Of a DNA stretch of 64,000 bases, positions 1 through 13,137 are shown piece after piece. Every line of letters begins with the position of its first letter. The first letter of the stretch is position 1. Position numbers and translations under genes: made by a program. The DNA comes from Lutjanus erythropterus (lineage: Eukaryota; Chordata; Actinopteri; Lutjaniformes; Lutjanidae), in contig CM034605.1 of assembly GCA_020091685.1 (NCBI GenBank), forward strand, positions 13,178,635-13,242,634, in the 5' to 3' direction. A model generated the notes under the pieces. That model was given only the letters and a program-made list of their open reading frames with translations, searched no databases and was not told the DNA's origin.

Positions 1-1930
1 GAACTTTCCTCACAGCTGTGTTCGGAGTTTACCACATAAACCTACAAGGTCAATCACAATTACATGAAAATGGAAATGTTAAATACGAGAACTGATTGGC
101 CCATCCTAAGTCCCGCCCCTTCTGAAAACTTGGTCAACTTTCTCCTTTCCAGTTTGTTGCACTTAGGTTTACTGTGTGTTCGTCAATGCTGAAAAGACAA
201 CCATATTTTGAAGATGGCTAAAAAGATGCTGCTGGAGGACCTGTAAAAGCATCATGTAGTCACATCTTAAGTTAGTTAATATGAGCAAAACGCTAGCTAA
301 CTAGCTAATCTACATAAATCGTAGATGTATTTTATAGTTTATGTTAGCCAAACAGTAGCTAACTGGCTCACCAATCTACATCAACTGGCCGGTTAGGTAG
401 CATTTTTCTAACGTTAGCATTTCAAAACTGTATCTAAGCACTGGGAACAGGAAAGCAGAAAGCTGACTGAGGTTCTGCTGGGTACCATTGTTAATGGAGC
501 GCAAAGCAAAAAGGGGTGGGGCTTACAAAGGGTCAGTTTGCTTTTTTTTTTTTAACCAAGATTTAGATGACTATAGCAAAACCACTCTCATGTCTGTCTG
601 GTAAATATGCAGCTGATGCCAGCAGCCAGTTTGCTTTGGGTCGCCACTTTTTAAATTCATGCATGTGCACATATGCTGTATGTGCTTATGTACACACCAC
701 AGGCGTTTTCATCAGAACGGGAGACGTGTGCACACCTGCAGAGCACACCTTTCAACACCACGGATGCCATGAGCGTAAGCCTCCTGGAGCTCTTAAAAAA
801 CACAGACTTTCTCTTTGACATGGCAGCTAACTATCTGCATACTGACAGGTTCTGTCAGACCGACTCACAGGCCAGCAACAGTCCTGACATATTGATTGAT
901 TGGCACACACTCGAGACCGAACATCATAAACATGGATGTAAGCACTGAAAACACTTACAGTATTAGAATTATCATTTTCACTGTGTTGAAAAGCAGAACA
1001 ATTTGGTAGTGAATTTTGAAAATCAAGATATTTTAATATTTTAAACGTATTTGTTGGGACTTGGGACATCCGTAAATTGGCTCAGCTTAGCACAAAGACA
1101 GATGATACCTAAGCCAGCTCTGTCCATAGCCTGCGAAAACAGCTAGTGTGGGAAAACCCCTTCTCCTTGTTTACAGTTTTTATACTGTGCTAAGCTAACA
1201 AGCAGCTGGCTATTTACTGTACAGACATAAGAGCGGTACTGATCTTCTCATCTAACTTTCAGCAAGAAAACGAAAAAGCACATTTCCCAAAACATCTTGA
1301 ATTCAGACGTTCATCAGAGCTTTTCTGTGAATCTCCTGTATGCAGTGCCCTGTAGAAAACTGCATCTTTCTACATTCAGATGGACATCTAGCAACTGCAA
1401 ATTACAGAGAAATCTAATCAAACGTGATTAAATTTTCAGCCACTCTGAAAGCTTTTCTCATGGACCGATATGCCTCAGATTTTCTTTAGCTATGGCGTAT
1501 TGTTGAGACACACTGTGTGTCTGATATCTGTCAGGCAGACAGTAATTCACATGTAACATCAACTTCTCTTCATATGTCACATTTCTAAGAGCTACAGTAG
1601 CATTTTCTACAGCAGAGTACGTTCAGGTTCTTCACACAGCTGCTACGACACCAGAGAGCCATGTATGATAAAGACCATTTACACTGCCATATAAACTCTT
1701 ACACAATATGTCAGACCAGTACTCGTACTAAATAAATGTGTGGCATGTAAGTATAAACACGAGAATTCAAAATAAAATAAGCTCATCTCTCGATCCTTCA
1801 TCCTAAACTTCCAGTTCCTCTCACACAGGCAGCAGGTGGGTACGTAGCTAATTAAAGTTGTGGAGGACGAGACCAGAGTAACGTTATCTCACGTCCCATA
1901 GCATTATTATGTGTCATGTCCCGTCAGATG
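1..1930. other. BAHD1 3' flank / probable 3' UTR
   Basis: No coding exon is recognisable here. On the minus strand the DNA just below 1931 should be the BAHD1 3' UTR. The first AATAAA-like signal I find on that strand is the variant ATTAAA at 1032-1037, which would give a UTR of roughly 0.9 kb, but this is weak evidence. The rest is unique-looking A+T-rich DNA with GTTAGC/GCTAAC-rich stretches around 270-430. The small reading frames on both strands lack codon structure and resemble no family I know. Confidence 0.4.
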
Positions 1931-2123
1931 CTACTGCAGATTCTTCAGGAGGCGTCCGTAGCGGAAGTCATAGACGTGTCGACAGAAAAACACCAGCTCT
2001 GAGTCGACGTCATCGGGCACACAGTGGTGGGTGGGCATGGCGTTGCCAACAACGGGTGGCACCATGAGGGAGGCGGCACTGTCACGTACACCGTCCCTAC
2101 GGCGCTTTACCAAGGCACAAAAT
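1931..2123 (-). CDS. bahd1: BAHD1 terminal coding exon
   Basis: The acceptor is TTTCCCCAG|ATTT at 2124-2125 and the stop codon is at 1931-1933. The exon completes the split Arg codon and encodes [11 protein letters not shown], a variable linker, [20 protein letters not shown] and YGRLLKNLQ, closely matching the human C-terminus that ends RHGRILKNPQ. The 267-bp intron before it (2124-2390) has nothing else recognisable. Confidence 0.96.
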
Positions 2124-5100
2124 CTGGGGAAAAAAAACACAAATACAGGACATCAAACTCAATCACCTTCAAACTGTGTGAGATCTGAGAAAACCTGCCC
2201 GCTTTTTATGTTAAACATCATGTTTTTTTTTGTTTTTTTTTATCTTAATCCAGAGGGTATTTAAAAAAGCTGTAGACTTTTCTCAGCAGGACTGTGTAAT
2301 CTTTCAAAAGCAATATGTTTCACAGAGGAAACACACTTAAAGGAAATGTGCTAGAGCCACCACAAAATGTATAAATGCTTTCTTTCTTACCGGCAATACT
2401 GTGCCAATGTTAGGACATAGCATTTGTCTTCAATACAGGCCACACTGTTCACATCCTGGTGACGAGACGCAAAGATCTCATTCTGCAGAAAAGAAAGTTG
2501 TGTTTTATTCCTGTGTTAAACCCATCATTCACCAAGAATGTCAATCAGCATTTCATCCATTTAAAGGTACAGTTCAGGTTATTTGAAATAGGGTTGTAGG
2601 AGATACTTAACAGTGCACGGAAGCTATTTTAATTACTTAAAAAAGATCCACCAAAACCAAAGAATCCTGGCAGGTAAATACAAAGCCAAACATCACTCTC
2701 TCCCAGCCAACCAAATTCCACTGGTGAATTCAGTAATTCTACCTCACAGAACACACGAGTTGCTGACCTGCCGCTGTTTCCATCTGCTAGTTTGTTTGTG
2801 TTATTGTTTGACTTAAGTGAATCCGAACTAACCTTTTAAAACACTGAAGCCACACAACGACATGAACAAACAAATCGATCAGTGGTAGAACTGCAACTCC
2901 TGTGTTCTGCAATTTCACCTATTTTGTTTGGTCGGTTTGGAGAGGGGAATATTTGTCTTATGTAACACTGGTTTCCCATCAGTAAAGGCTGTCTGATGGC
3001 AAGGTAAAGCAGTTAAAATATTCCAAATATAGCATAAACCTTAAACTGGTATTCTATTTTTTTAGGCAGACTTGTTTTTTAAGTGGATAAAATCTGTTTT
3101 GTTGCCGACCCTGTCCACAGCCTAACATGCTTGTGTAAATGGAGCGCTTAGCTTCCACACTGGTGCTCCTCTCTGCTCCTCCAAACTCCAACCCCACTTC
3201 AAATAATCAGAACTCTCCTTTTAGCCAGCATCTGCCGGCTTCACCGTACACGAGCATCTCTGCCTCGCCTTCACTTCCAGGTGTAAAGACAGATTTACAA
3301 GAGGAAGACGTTTCATTTCTTCCTCTGAGCTGAAGCCCTGCTACTGTTCTCTCACACCGCTGCCATGATGTGTTTGTTGTTTGTCAGTGCAGCTGAAAAG
3401 CGACAGACTTCATGTGGTTTATTGTTTCTGGAGATTTAATACAGTGCAACTTGTTCCTTTGGGAGATTACTGACAACAGGAAGCAAGCACAACAGAAGCC
3501 GCTCCTCAACATGTGTGTCTGCCTGTGTGTTAGTGTGTGTTTGTTCTTTCACTCTCATCTCTTTCACACACATTTTCAGTAACTGAGTTAAGCCAAAATC
3601 TCAGAAGTCTTCTGAATTGAATTTCATTTTTATGCAAACTCGGAATGTACAAATAGGAACAAATGGACGGCAAAACTGAATGGGAAGAGGCTCAGGAGTA
3701 ATCGCTAAAAACATTAGTGTTTTACATCCTCAACTAATCCACATATGCTACAGAAAAGTATTTTATTAGACAAAATGAAATAAGCAAGAGAAAATGCACA
3801 ACAGTGAGTCTCGGTATGAGGAAAAAAAGTTAAGATCCAGGTGAAGAGCACTCCTACATGACTATTATTGTCTTACATGGGGCACCACTCATGCTGCCTT
3901 CAAATGGGATCGTGTTTACTGTGTTCACAAGAAGAGTCCGTATGGACCGTCTTGGGTTAAGACGGTTAACAAGTTGTAACATGTTTGCTCATTTTCAGTA
4001 AAGGCATGGAGACCGTGGATGTTCATTTTTCGGTGGATGTTAAATTAACATTTTGTAAGTTTAGTCGTATAGAGTTTTTCTTTATAATTTTATAATATGT
4101 CTGAGAAAGAAAAACCTTGTAATATTGTAAATGACCAATCCGTATCAACCATTTAAAATAGCCATGTAATTATAAAGCAATATCAAACAAGAGGGAGTGC
4201 TGTTGTACTGAATATCAGCGCCGGGGTGAGTGTCAGGCAAAACAATATGGTGAGCTTTCATTTTGGGATTGTGTAGATTGTGACTAGATTCCACCAGGCA
4301 TGGCTGCATCGCATTAGCCGAAGCCAATCGCTGCTATACTACAAAATGCTTGTGATTCCACCAGCCGCGCCTCGGCTGTCCCAGAAGTGCCTCTCCGTTC
4401 TGCTTCAAATACGCGCTGAGTCTATTTTTGACTGACGCTGCGCCAATTTACACAGAGCAGATCGACTTGGCAGGAAATCAGAGACAGAAAAAGTGGAGAG
4501 AATCTGGCAAATTTTCAAAATAAAAGACTCTGTGCAGACTCGTGATCATAAAGACAAACAGAAAAGAAACTACTTAACTATGTAACCTATTTATCCATGG
4601 TGGAAGCACAAAAAGCAAAGAACAAAGAACGAATCAACAACATCTGATCAAGTAAACATAATCAGATGAGCAAAACGCTCCGCTGCTAAAACACTTCTGA
4701 AACATGGCTGGTGGGACCTGCAGCCATGCGGAGGACGGATCAAAACCACGTTGCACACGTGCTCGGTGGAATCAACTGGTTATGTCTTCAGTGTTTTGAG
4801 CATAAGTTTGTGTGATATGTGTAAGTTACGGTCTATGTAAGGGATACAGTTACTAAGCAACTGCCAGCTGCTTATGACAAAATAAATGCAGTCAGGTTGA
4901 TCACCAGGGGGTTAATATAAGGTCAATAAAAAAATTTTTTCCTTGTCAGTCAGTCTGCTATTTCAGTCTCTCCTTACAGGCTAAATAATAATATAAAATC
5001 TCAAAACCAAACTGTAGTTTAATAGACACTATATGACCCATGTGAGTATAAAAGGGCCGAGCAAAAGTTTAAAGTCCCAGCGCTGTTCTCAAATCTGTTA

Positions 5101-8100
5101 TTATCAGCACTTATGAAATGCCTCTTGTTCAATCAAATTACTTGGTTGGAACTAACTGTTGTATAAATTGGCATAAAATGATGTCCACAGTGTATCATCA
5201 CGGTGAACAACGATATTATCCTCGTTTTATATGTATTGATGTTGGATATTAACAATCATTTCGACGATACTTTATGCTTTTTTACTTTAGTAAATCATGC
5301 TATTAAAATAATCAGAACAAACCCATCCTTCATTTTTGTGCTCTCTGGTTGAAACTCCCTAAAATAATTATTCATCCGTTCTAAAGCACTTTTAAATCAG
5401 CCATCCGTCCAGCCCTATTCCCAACAGCCTCATGTTTTCATTATGCTTTTTATTTCCTGCATCATGTTACCCGTTCGTGAGCTTGCTGAATTGTTAGCCT
5501 CTGTGGCTTTTTTTGTAGTCCATGTGGCTGTTGCCTGGCAGTGGTGGTCTCACAGCTTAACCACTTGAACACGAAACATATCATGTACAACATACACAAC
5601 TTCCCATGTCATAACTAAACCACAAGCTCAACAGTTCCAGTTGAAGGCAGCATGTATTACAGGGCTTATACCACAGACACTAACAACAGATTTGTTTGTT
5701 GTCAACAAATCTCATAAAAAGTCCAAAACCAACAGTGTCTAAATTGGTTTCTCAGTAGTTTGTCGTTTCCTTACGATGTCTGTGGTATTTATCCACAAAG
5801 CCTTTTGTTCCTACTTAAGATGTAAATGTTTAAAAACGGAAGGAAGCGGGGAACTTTTTTTTACCTATAAATAGTGTAAATAGGGGATTTGTTGGGGACT
5901 ATTTTCAGCTGAGGATTAATACGTATTTGGTGCTCCAGCAGAGAGTACTTAGCGCAGCAGGACTGTGTGTGTGGGATTGACTCAAAATAAACTACGGGGA
6001 CCATATTTATGATAACGAGGGGACGTGTTACCCAGAACAGTTGAGTTGCTGACAACAAAGGAGGTTAATGACACAGACAAATAAGCCATTATCAGGCTTT
6101 ATACACACAGAAAATAATGAGTGGGATCAGTTCATCGTATGATTTTGGTCTTTTTTATAGGATTTGGTGACAAAAAGAGAAATATAGAAAATTAGCATCC
6201 TTTATCACTTAAAATTGTATGCTATGTCTAAGTCAATTTATGTTATTTTTGCCTTAGAGGTTTAAAAAACAAATGTGACATACATGTTCTGCAGTTTACT
6301 AAGCTATGTTTCGGATGTCCTGGCCATATCACAGAAACTTCCTAACTTGCAGATCCTATCTTAACTGTTTGGTAACCATGGCAATTAGGGTTTTGGACCT
6401 GGTTTAGGAAAAACAATACAGATGAACAGTTCCTAAACCAATGTTCTAACTTAAGATGAGAAATATGTGTGTTCCAATGTTCACGTTTCCACGCAATTAA
6501 CTAACAGTAGCTAATGTATGTTAGTTAATGTGTTTAGATGTAAGTTTGGATGCTGGATACAACAGACTGTCTGTTATCTTAGTCCACTCTTTTTCTTTTA
6601 TTTCTCAAGTTAGCATTGTTGTAAATTTCCCCAAAACCCCCACATCTTCGGACTTCCGCACAGATGTTATGGAAACCTCTGACGCATCTGTCTTCGATCA
6701 GTATGCTTCAATTTTTAAAAAAAGGAAGTGGTTACAAAGTTTGGAAGATGAGAAAAGTAGTGTTGGTTGCTTAATAACAGACATAAAAATTGCAATGTTG
6801 GATTGAGCATTTAGGATTATTTTCCTGAGATCGGATAAAGTAAGATAAGACAGGATTCCTAAAGTTTAGGATTTGCTTCTGTAACAACAAATTCATCTTA
6901 ACTCAAGATTGAAGACAGGAAGTTTCTTTAATCCGGCCTCTGTTATACGATTTTTAAAGTCAAGATGACATTAAAATGCCTTTTTAAACCTTTTAGATCA
7001 CATCTTTCATATTGTGCGCCTATTTAAAAATATATGCCTTTTTTTTCTTGTAAAACAAAATATAATGTGTGCTTATGCAGCCATGAACCAACCAATTTCA
7101 ACTGATAATATGACGACATCTTCAACTTCTAACTGCACAGAAGACACAGACATGTCCACTTCAAATCAGATTCCTTCTAATGCCATGTCCCACCTGCCTA
7201 TCCCCGTTTCACTTGGAAGTTCGCTACAACATGGAAGATTGAAACTCAGAAACCAGCACTGAAGGATTTGTTTCTCACCTCACAATGTATACTGGGGTTG
7301 CGTCCCCCCTGTGTGTGTTCTGGACGGTAGTACCAAAACAAACTCATCATCAGCTCTCCTGAAGAAGAAGAAACCACACAGTTCACTTCAGCTCTCAGGC
7401 TTTTAATTACCACATTAATGCAGCTCCTCTTGTGCTGGAAGTCAACTCCGTGTGCAGTCTGTGTCCTACCTGACTCTGGCTCTTCCCACAGAGCTGAGAT
7501 CTTGGCCACGTAAGGCAGAGACTTCTTCCTGGGTCCAGATTTCAGCAGAACAGTGTCTCTGACCCGGATCAGCTCCCCGTCCCTCTGGACTCCTTCGTAA
7601 CACCTCCTCAGCACCAGAGACTCCTCTTCCTGCGAACACAGGCAGCAGAAAACACTGACTCCACAGTTCCAACAGGGTTCTTCCTGAAGGGCTGAGGTTC
7701 TACCCAGGACCATTTGCTTCTGAAAAACTCTTTTTGAAGGAAGGGTTTGTCGAGGGTTCTTTGTAAGACTCCATTAAGAACCCTTTTCATCCAAAGAAAT
7801 GATTTTAGAGAAAGAGTTCTTCAAGGACTGTTGAGGTTCTTTAACGGCTCTCTATTCAAGGGGTTGTCAAGGTTTTTTGTATCATGATATAAAAGGGTTC
7901 TTGGTATAAACCCATGGATTGGTTCTGGATAAAACTCCTGGAATATAAAAAGGTTCTCTTAAGAATGTCTTCAGTGTTCTAAATAAAACCTTGGAATATA
8001 AAAAGGTTCTCTTAAGAATGTCTTCAGTGTTTTAGATAAAACCCTGGAATATAAAAATGTTCTTGGTTGAACCCCCTTGTGGGATCTAGAGAAAACCCTT

Positions 8101-9102
8101 AGAATATGAAAACGTTCTCAGTAGAACCCTGAGTGTGTTGTAGATAAAAACCTTGCACAAAGTAAAGTGGAAAGGTTCTGGACAGAACCTGCAGAGAGGG
8201 TTTCTGGATGGAACCACTGAACTACAGAAACCTTATGCTGGGTTTTAGTTAAAACTTTCTGTAAGGGCTCCAAGTGAAACCTTTTTAAAAGGAACCAAAA
8301 AGGACAAGCTGAGAAACCCTTTATGGTTCTAGTTAGGTTCTTTATTCCTGTGAGTGTATATGATAATGTTTTGTGTGTGATAAATCACTGTAAACTCACT
8401 AAAGTTAAATGACACCATATTTAATTACAAGCATCATGTTGTGGCGGCATCACAAAGCAGCAACATGACTTTCTCCACGTACCACTGAGAACACCTCCTT
8501 CTGAAAGGGCAGGCCAACTGGCTGCCAGCCGTTGGTGGTCTTTTGGCGACCGTTCTTCGGCTGCTTGGCAACCGTCCGCTCTCCGGCGCTGGCAGAGCCG
8601 AGCTTCTGTTTCTTGTCCCTGTTGAGAGGGCAGACAGCCGAGCTGATGCTGCCGGTGCCGCGTGCGCCAGACCTCGACCCGCTGGGCGACTTGGCACTCT
8701 GCGGACACTCCTTCGCCACCTGCAGCGGAGGCTGTGGTTGGCTGGGGTCGGACAGCGGAGTCTGAACGTGCGGCACTGATTGGCCGGCTGGAGGCACAGT
8801 GGGAATGGGGCAGCCAGTGAGGATTCTGGGACTGGGACAGATGGGGATGGAGGAGGGACTGTGATGGTCATTGAGGGATGATGGGTAGTCGTCTGAGGAA
8901 GGAACAGAAGAGATAATGAACAAGAGTCACAGGGAACATGGAGACAGTCCCTTAAGGAGCAGCTACAGTGATCAACAACCTTTAACAAGGTTACATAATA
9001 GAGACACGAACGACACTCAGTGGTTATTAGTTCTGCTGAAGCAGCACAAAACAAACAGAGCCTCAATTAAGGTCAATTATAGCCTTTAACAGAGCAGGCC
9101 CT

Positions 9103-9167
<65 letters not shown>

Positions 9168-12100
9168 GACATCCCCATACAGCTGACAGTGAAAAACACT
9201 AGTGCTAACTGTGTGAAATAACAAGAACAGGTTGAGCACACTCACGTGACGTGAAGTAATGAGCAGTTTATTTCAGTGTGATCTCTCAGCTCCCTGCTTC
9301 TAAACTTCATCATCACTTTCTCCATGGAAAACATTTTAACGTTAAGACTACTTGGATTTATGTTCACCAACTGAGCCATTAGCAAACATGTACAACTTCC
9401 CCCTGGGGATAAATAAAGTATTTCTGATTCTGATGTCATATACTATTAGATACATACATAGATGCATTAGTTTTTATATGCAAAACCTGAACGTGAGCCT
9501 CAGCCTCAATCAGCCACAACATAAAAATGCTGCTAACCTACTTGTGAAGCCGAAATGTAGTTATACACCTTATGCTTTTAAGGGATAGTTCACTCAAAAA
9601 TGAATTCAGTCATTATCTACTCACCCTCATGCAAATTGAAGGTCGGGTTTAGGTTTTAAGTTGCTGGAGTTTCAAAGGAAAACAGTGTTGCAGAATCTCC
9701 CAAACAATTTAAATGAATGGTGACCAGTTTTCAAATGGAAAAAAAACAACCACAAAAAAAAAGCCTCCATACTGCTCATCTGGTGAAATCTAGGTCTCCA
9801 AAAGCCCCGACGTCCTGTTCACTTGTGTGTGCACACCATCACATCACACCCCTCCAGTTGAGACGGTGTGAACATGTCACTAACATGGCTCCTAGTTAAG
9901 GATCAACAGTGAAGATTTAGATTAAAATCATGGTGTAAATGACATTTTAGGAGACTTGGATTACACCAGATGAGCAGTATGGAGGCATTTTATTTGTTTT
10001 TATTTTTTGCTGTTATTTTTTTACACTTATAAACTGGTCACCATTCACTTCCAAACTATTTTCCTTCAGTCGGTGAATAGATAATGACTGAATTTTTATT
10101 TTGGGGTAATTTTTTTTAGCTTGGATTTTTTGAAAGTTGGTTTGGAAAGAGTGATATTTGGCTTGTATAACAACGGCTTCATGCCACTTCATATAACCCC
10201 ACTTCAAAAAACCCCAAGCTATTCTGTCAAATAAATTTATTTTTATTTTTAAATAAAAAGTTCAAATGGAGACTTTGTAGCCTCTGATATTGCAATATTT
10301 ACTTAACAGAGGCCATCTGTGTCTAATAGTGGTAATTACATGATGCTGATGAATACTAAAATGTAGTGTAACAGTAGCAGAAACACGGCAGAGTTGAAAT
10401 ACTGTATAATATGGCAATATTATGTAAAGTATTCCAAACATTACATGACATTTGCCACCATAAGCAAGGCTGTAACAGCAAAGCCCCTGTATGTATTATG
10501 CATTTGACTGCATTTAAATTCAACTTTTGATTTGTAAAAGGACAAATGTGCCACTTCTTCTGTTACATGGTGTTGTAAAAGGTCTGAATTCTTCTGCCAA
10601 GCCTGCATAGAAACATTACATGATGACATTATTTTATTTTAGCCGCACACCCACACAGGTGTTTTCACAGGTTAATTAGACCTCTGCTCAGGCATATGTT
10701 GGGTGGAGCCTGCTGTGAATGACATGAGGTCATGTATCGTCCAGGTAATGATAAGGTGCAAGCTGTTTCGCCCCAACAGGTGCAACAAAATGAACAGGAG
10801 AGAGAGAGGGAGGTGTCAATCAAACCTGATCTGTAAACGCCCAGTCAGGACTGAGCAGAGGTCTAATCAGGCAGAATGCTGCCAACACCTGTGTGGATGG
10901 ACCTGTTCACATTTGGACTTGTCATAGCAGGAAAAGCACAGGGGTTACTAAAAACATTCTCACACAGTGGTTTTCAAACTGGGATCTGGGGACCGACTGA
11001 GATCCTCGAGAAGGATGTAGAAGTTCCCCAGCAAAAGAAGGAACAAAATATTTTAACTTTGATCACATTTTTTGAAAGTTGGAACAACAAAGGAAGAGAT
11101 AACTAAGTTTCTGACTATGTGTATAAAAATAAAAAACACTCGGAGGTGAAAAATGTAAAACCCTCGCATTTAAAAATGACATCTGCAGTTCAAACAGCAA
11201 GTTGGAGCCACAGACGGTATATTAATCAGGTTGAATCCCGATCTACGGTTGAAGCGGGTTGTTTCCTCCTCCTGCTGCAGGGACACTAGACCTGCACAAG
11301 TGCACAGTAAGCTGATCAGCTGTCAATTGTCTGTTGTTATGACCTTGGGTCATTTGTAAATTCATGTTTGTCATTTTGCTGCAGTTATCTCTCTCCGTCC
11401 CTCAGTGTGTGTGAGCGATCTGTCTCTCTCTCTCTCTCTCCAGCTGGCAGCACTCTGTCTCCTCCAGCCTTCACTCCCCAAGAAAGTGTCAGCTCATTGT
11501 TTTCTAGATTGTTTTACACGTGTAAGTAGAGCAGGCATGTCTAAACTATTCCACGAAGAGCCTCGTGGCTTCGGGATTTTGTTCCTACCGAGCCGGAGCA
11601 CACCAGGCTGGACTCATTTAATAAACTGATCAGTCTTCAAACACCTGATTAGTCGAGTCAGGTGTGCTGTTGATTGGTTGGAGCGAAAACTTGCAGCCAC
11701 TCGGCCCTTTGTGGAATAGTTTGGACACGCCTGAAGTAGAGTAACAAGCCTCCTATGAGAGCTTTGTGGAGGTTTTTGTTATATGCTGTAACTTTTATAG
11801 ATCTGACGAGATTCTGATTGAACTGGTATCTTGTAAATATTGTTTGTAAAATAAGAGCAGTCTTTAGGAGATTAACATATCGGTCAATTTAACCATTATA
11901 AACATCTACTCCTTCTAAAAGATGAATAATTTCTTATGACTCATAAACAGACACTAACTCATTTGGCATTAATTTAACTCAAACAACAACGGACAAACAA
12001 AAAAAAACGATGGAGTGGAAGAGACATTTTAAAAAGCTCATACTGGCTGCAGCATTGCTGTTGGAGAAGCCAGTACTTCAGTTTAGCATGTTTCCTTAGT

Positions 12101-13095
12101 CTCTGATGACCTATCATGGGTATTTTATGTTTTAATATAGTGAATATATCAGTCCCTGCAGGATTTTGAAGCTTTTTTGGGGATTAATGTGGCATAAAAG
12201 GCCTGATTTCAAGGCAGCTTTTCTTTAAAAAAAATGCAATGCAAGTTTGTAGGCCTTTTTGCAGAAGTGAAAACTGCAAAAAACAAAAAACGAAACTCTG
12301 CTTTTTTTTTTGTATATTTCAATAAAAATCAAAGGTAACTTGTTTTGGTGAAAATAACCTTCCAAAGAGGGCTTGGGATTTAAAAAAAATTACAAAATCT
12401 GCTTTATTTATAAATGAATGGTCAATTAATAAAATAGTAATTAACAAAACACTGAGTCGGTTCATTGAAACGTACATGCATGACGTTTGACACTGGAACT
12501 GGTATGATTGGTTGATCTCCCTGGAAGCTACAAGGATTGGTCAAATTTGCAGAAATGTTGGCAGTGATTGGACAAAATTGCAAGATCGTGCAGAATTCAC
12601 AAGGATTCGCTGAATGTGCGTTAACTGTTGCAAATGCAACACTGCAACTTCCTGGAGGGACTGATTTCTCCTTAAAAAAAAATACTAATATGCATCGACT
12701 GTGGCAATCCTTGACATGAAAAACTTTGGGAACCCCTTTCCTTGCAAGCCCTGACAGCGAGCCAACATGCTCAATTACAGAAACAGCAGCTAAATTCAGC
12801 CGCCCATCATTGATTTTATTAATACACCTGTGCTTTTCCTACTGTGACATGTCAAAATGTGCTCTGTGAAAAAGGTTTATTTGTGGAAACCTGAAAATCT
12901 CCGCCGAGATGAAAACTGACGGCGCACTTGTAGAGAGGAGTCTCACCCCTCGCAGCCTGACCTGGTTTTTACTGCTGGAGACCACAGAAAGAGACCGAGA
13001 GTGCAGCTGAGGCTGGTGTGTGTGTTCATGTGTTATTAGTGTTGTTTTGAGGTCACGCTCAGGTGTTTTGAACCATGCACCCACACATTCAGCCA

Positions 13096-13137
<42 letters not shown>

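Noticed and set aside
8421-9066. Overlapping open frames on both strands around BAHD1 coding exon 2
   Set aside because: Only the frame containing CPIPTVPP and TNGWQPVG matches the family and has matching splice phases.
9063-9245. Open frames made of Cys-Val or Thr-His repeats (also at 12839, 23618, 36679 and 39820)
   Set aside because: These are translations of (CA)n/(TG)n microsatellites, not genes.
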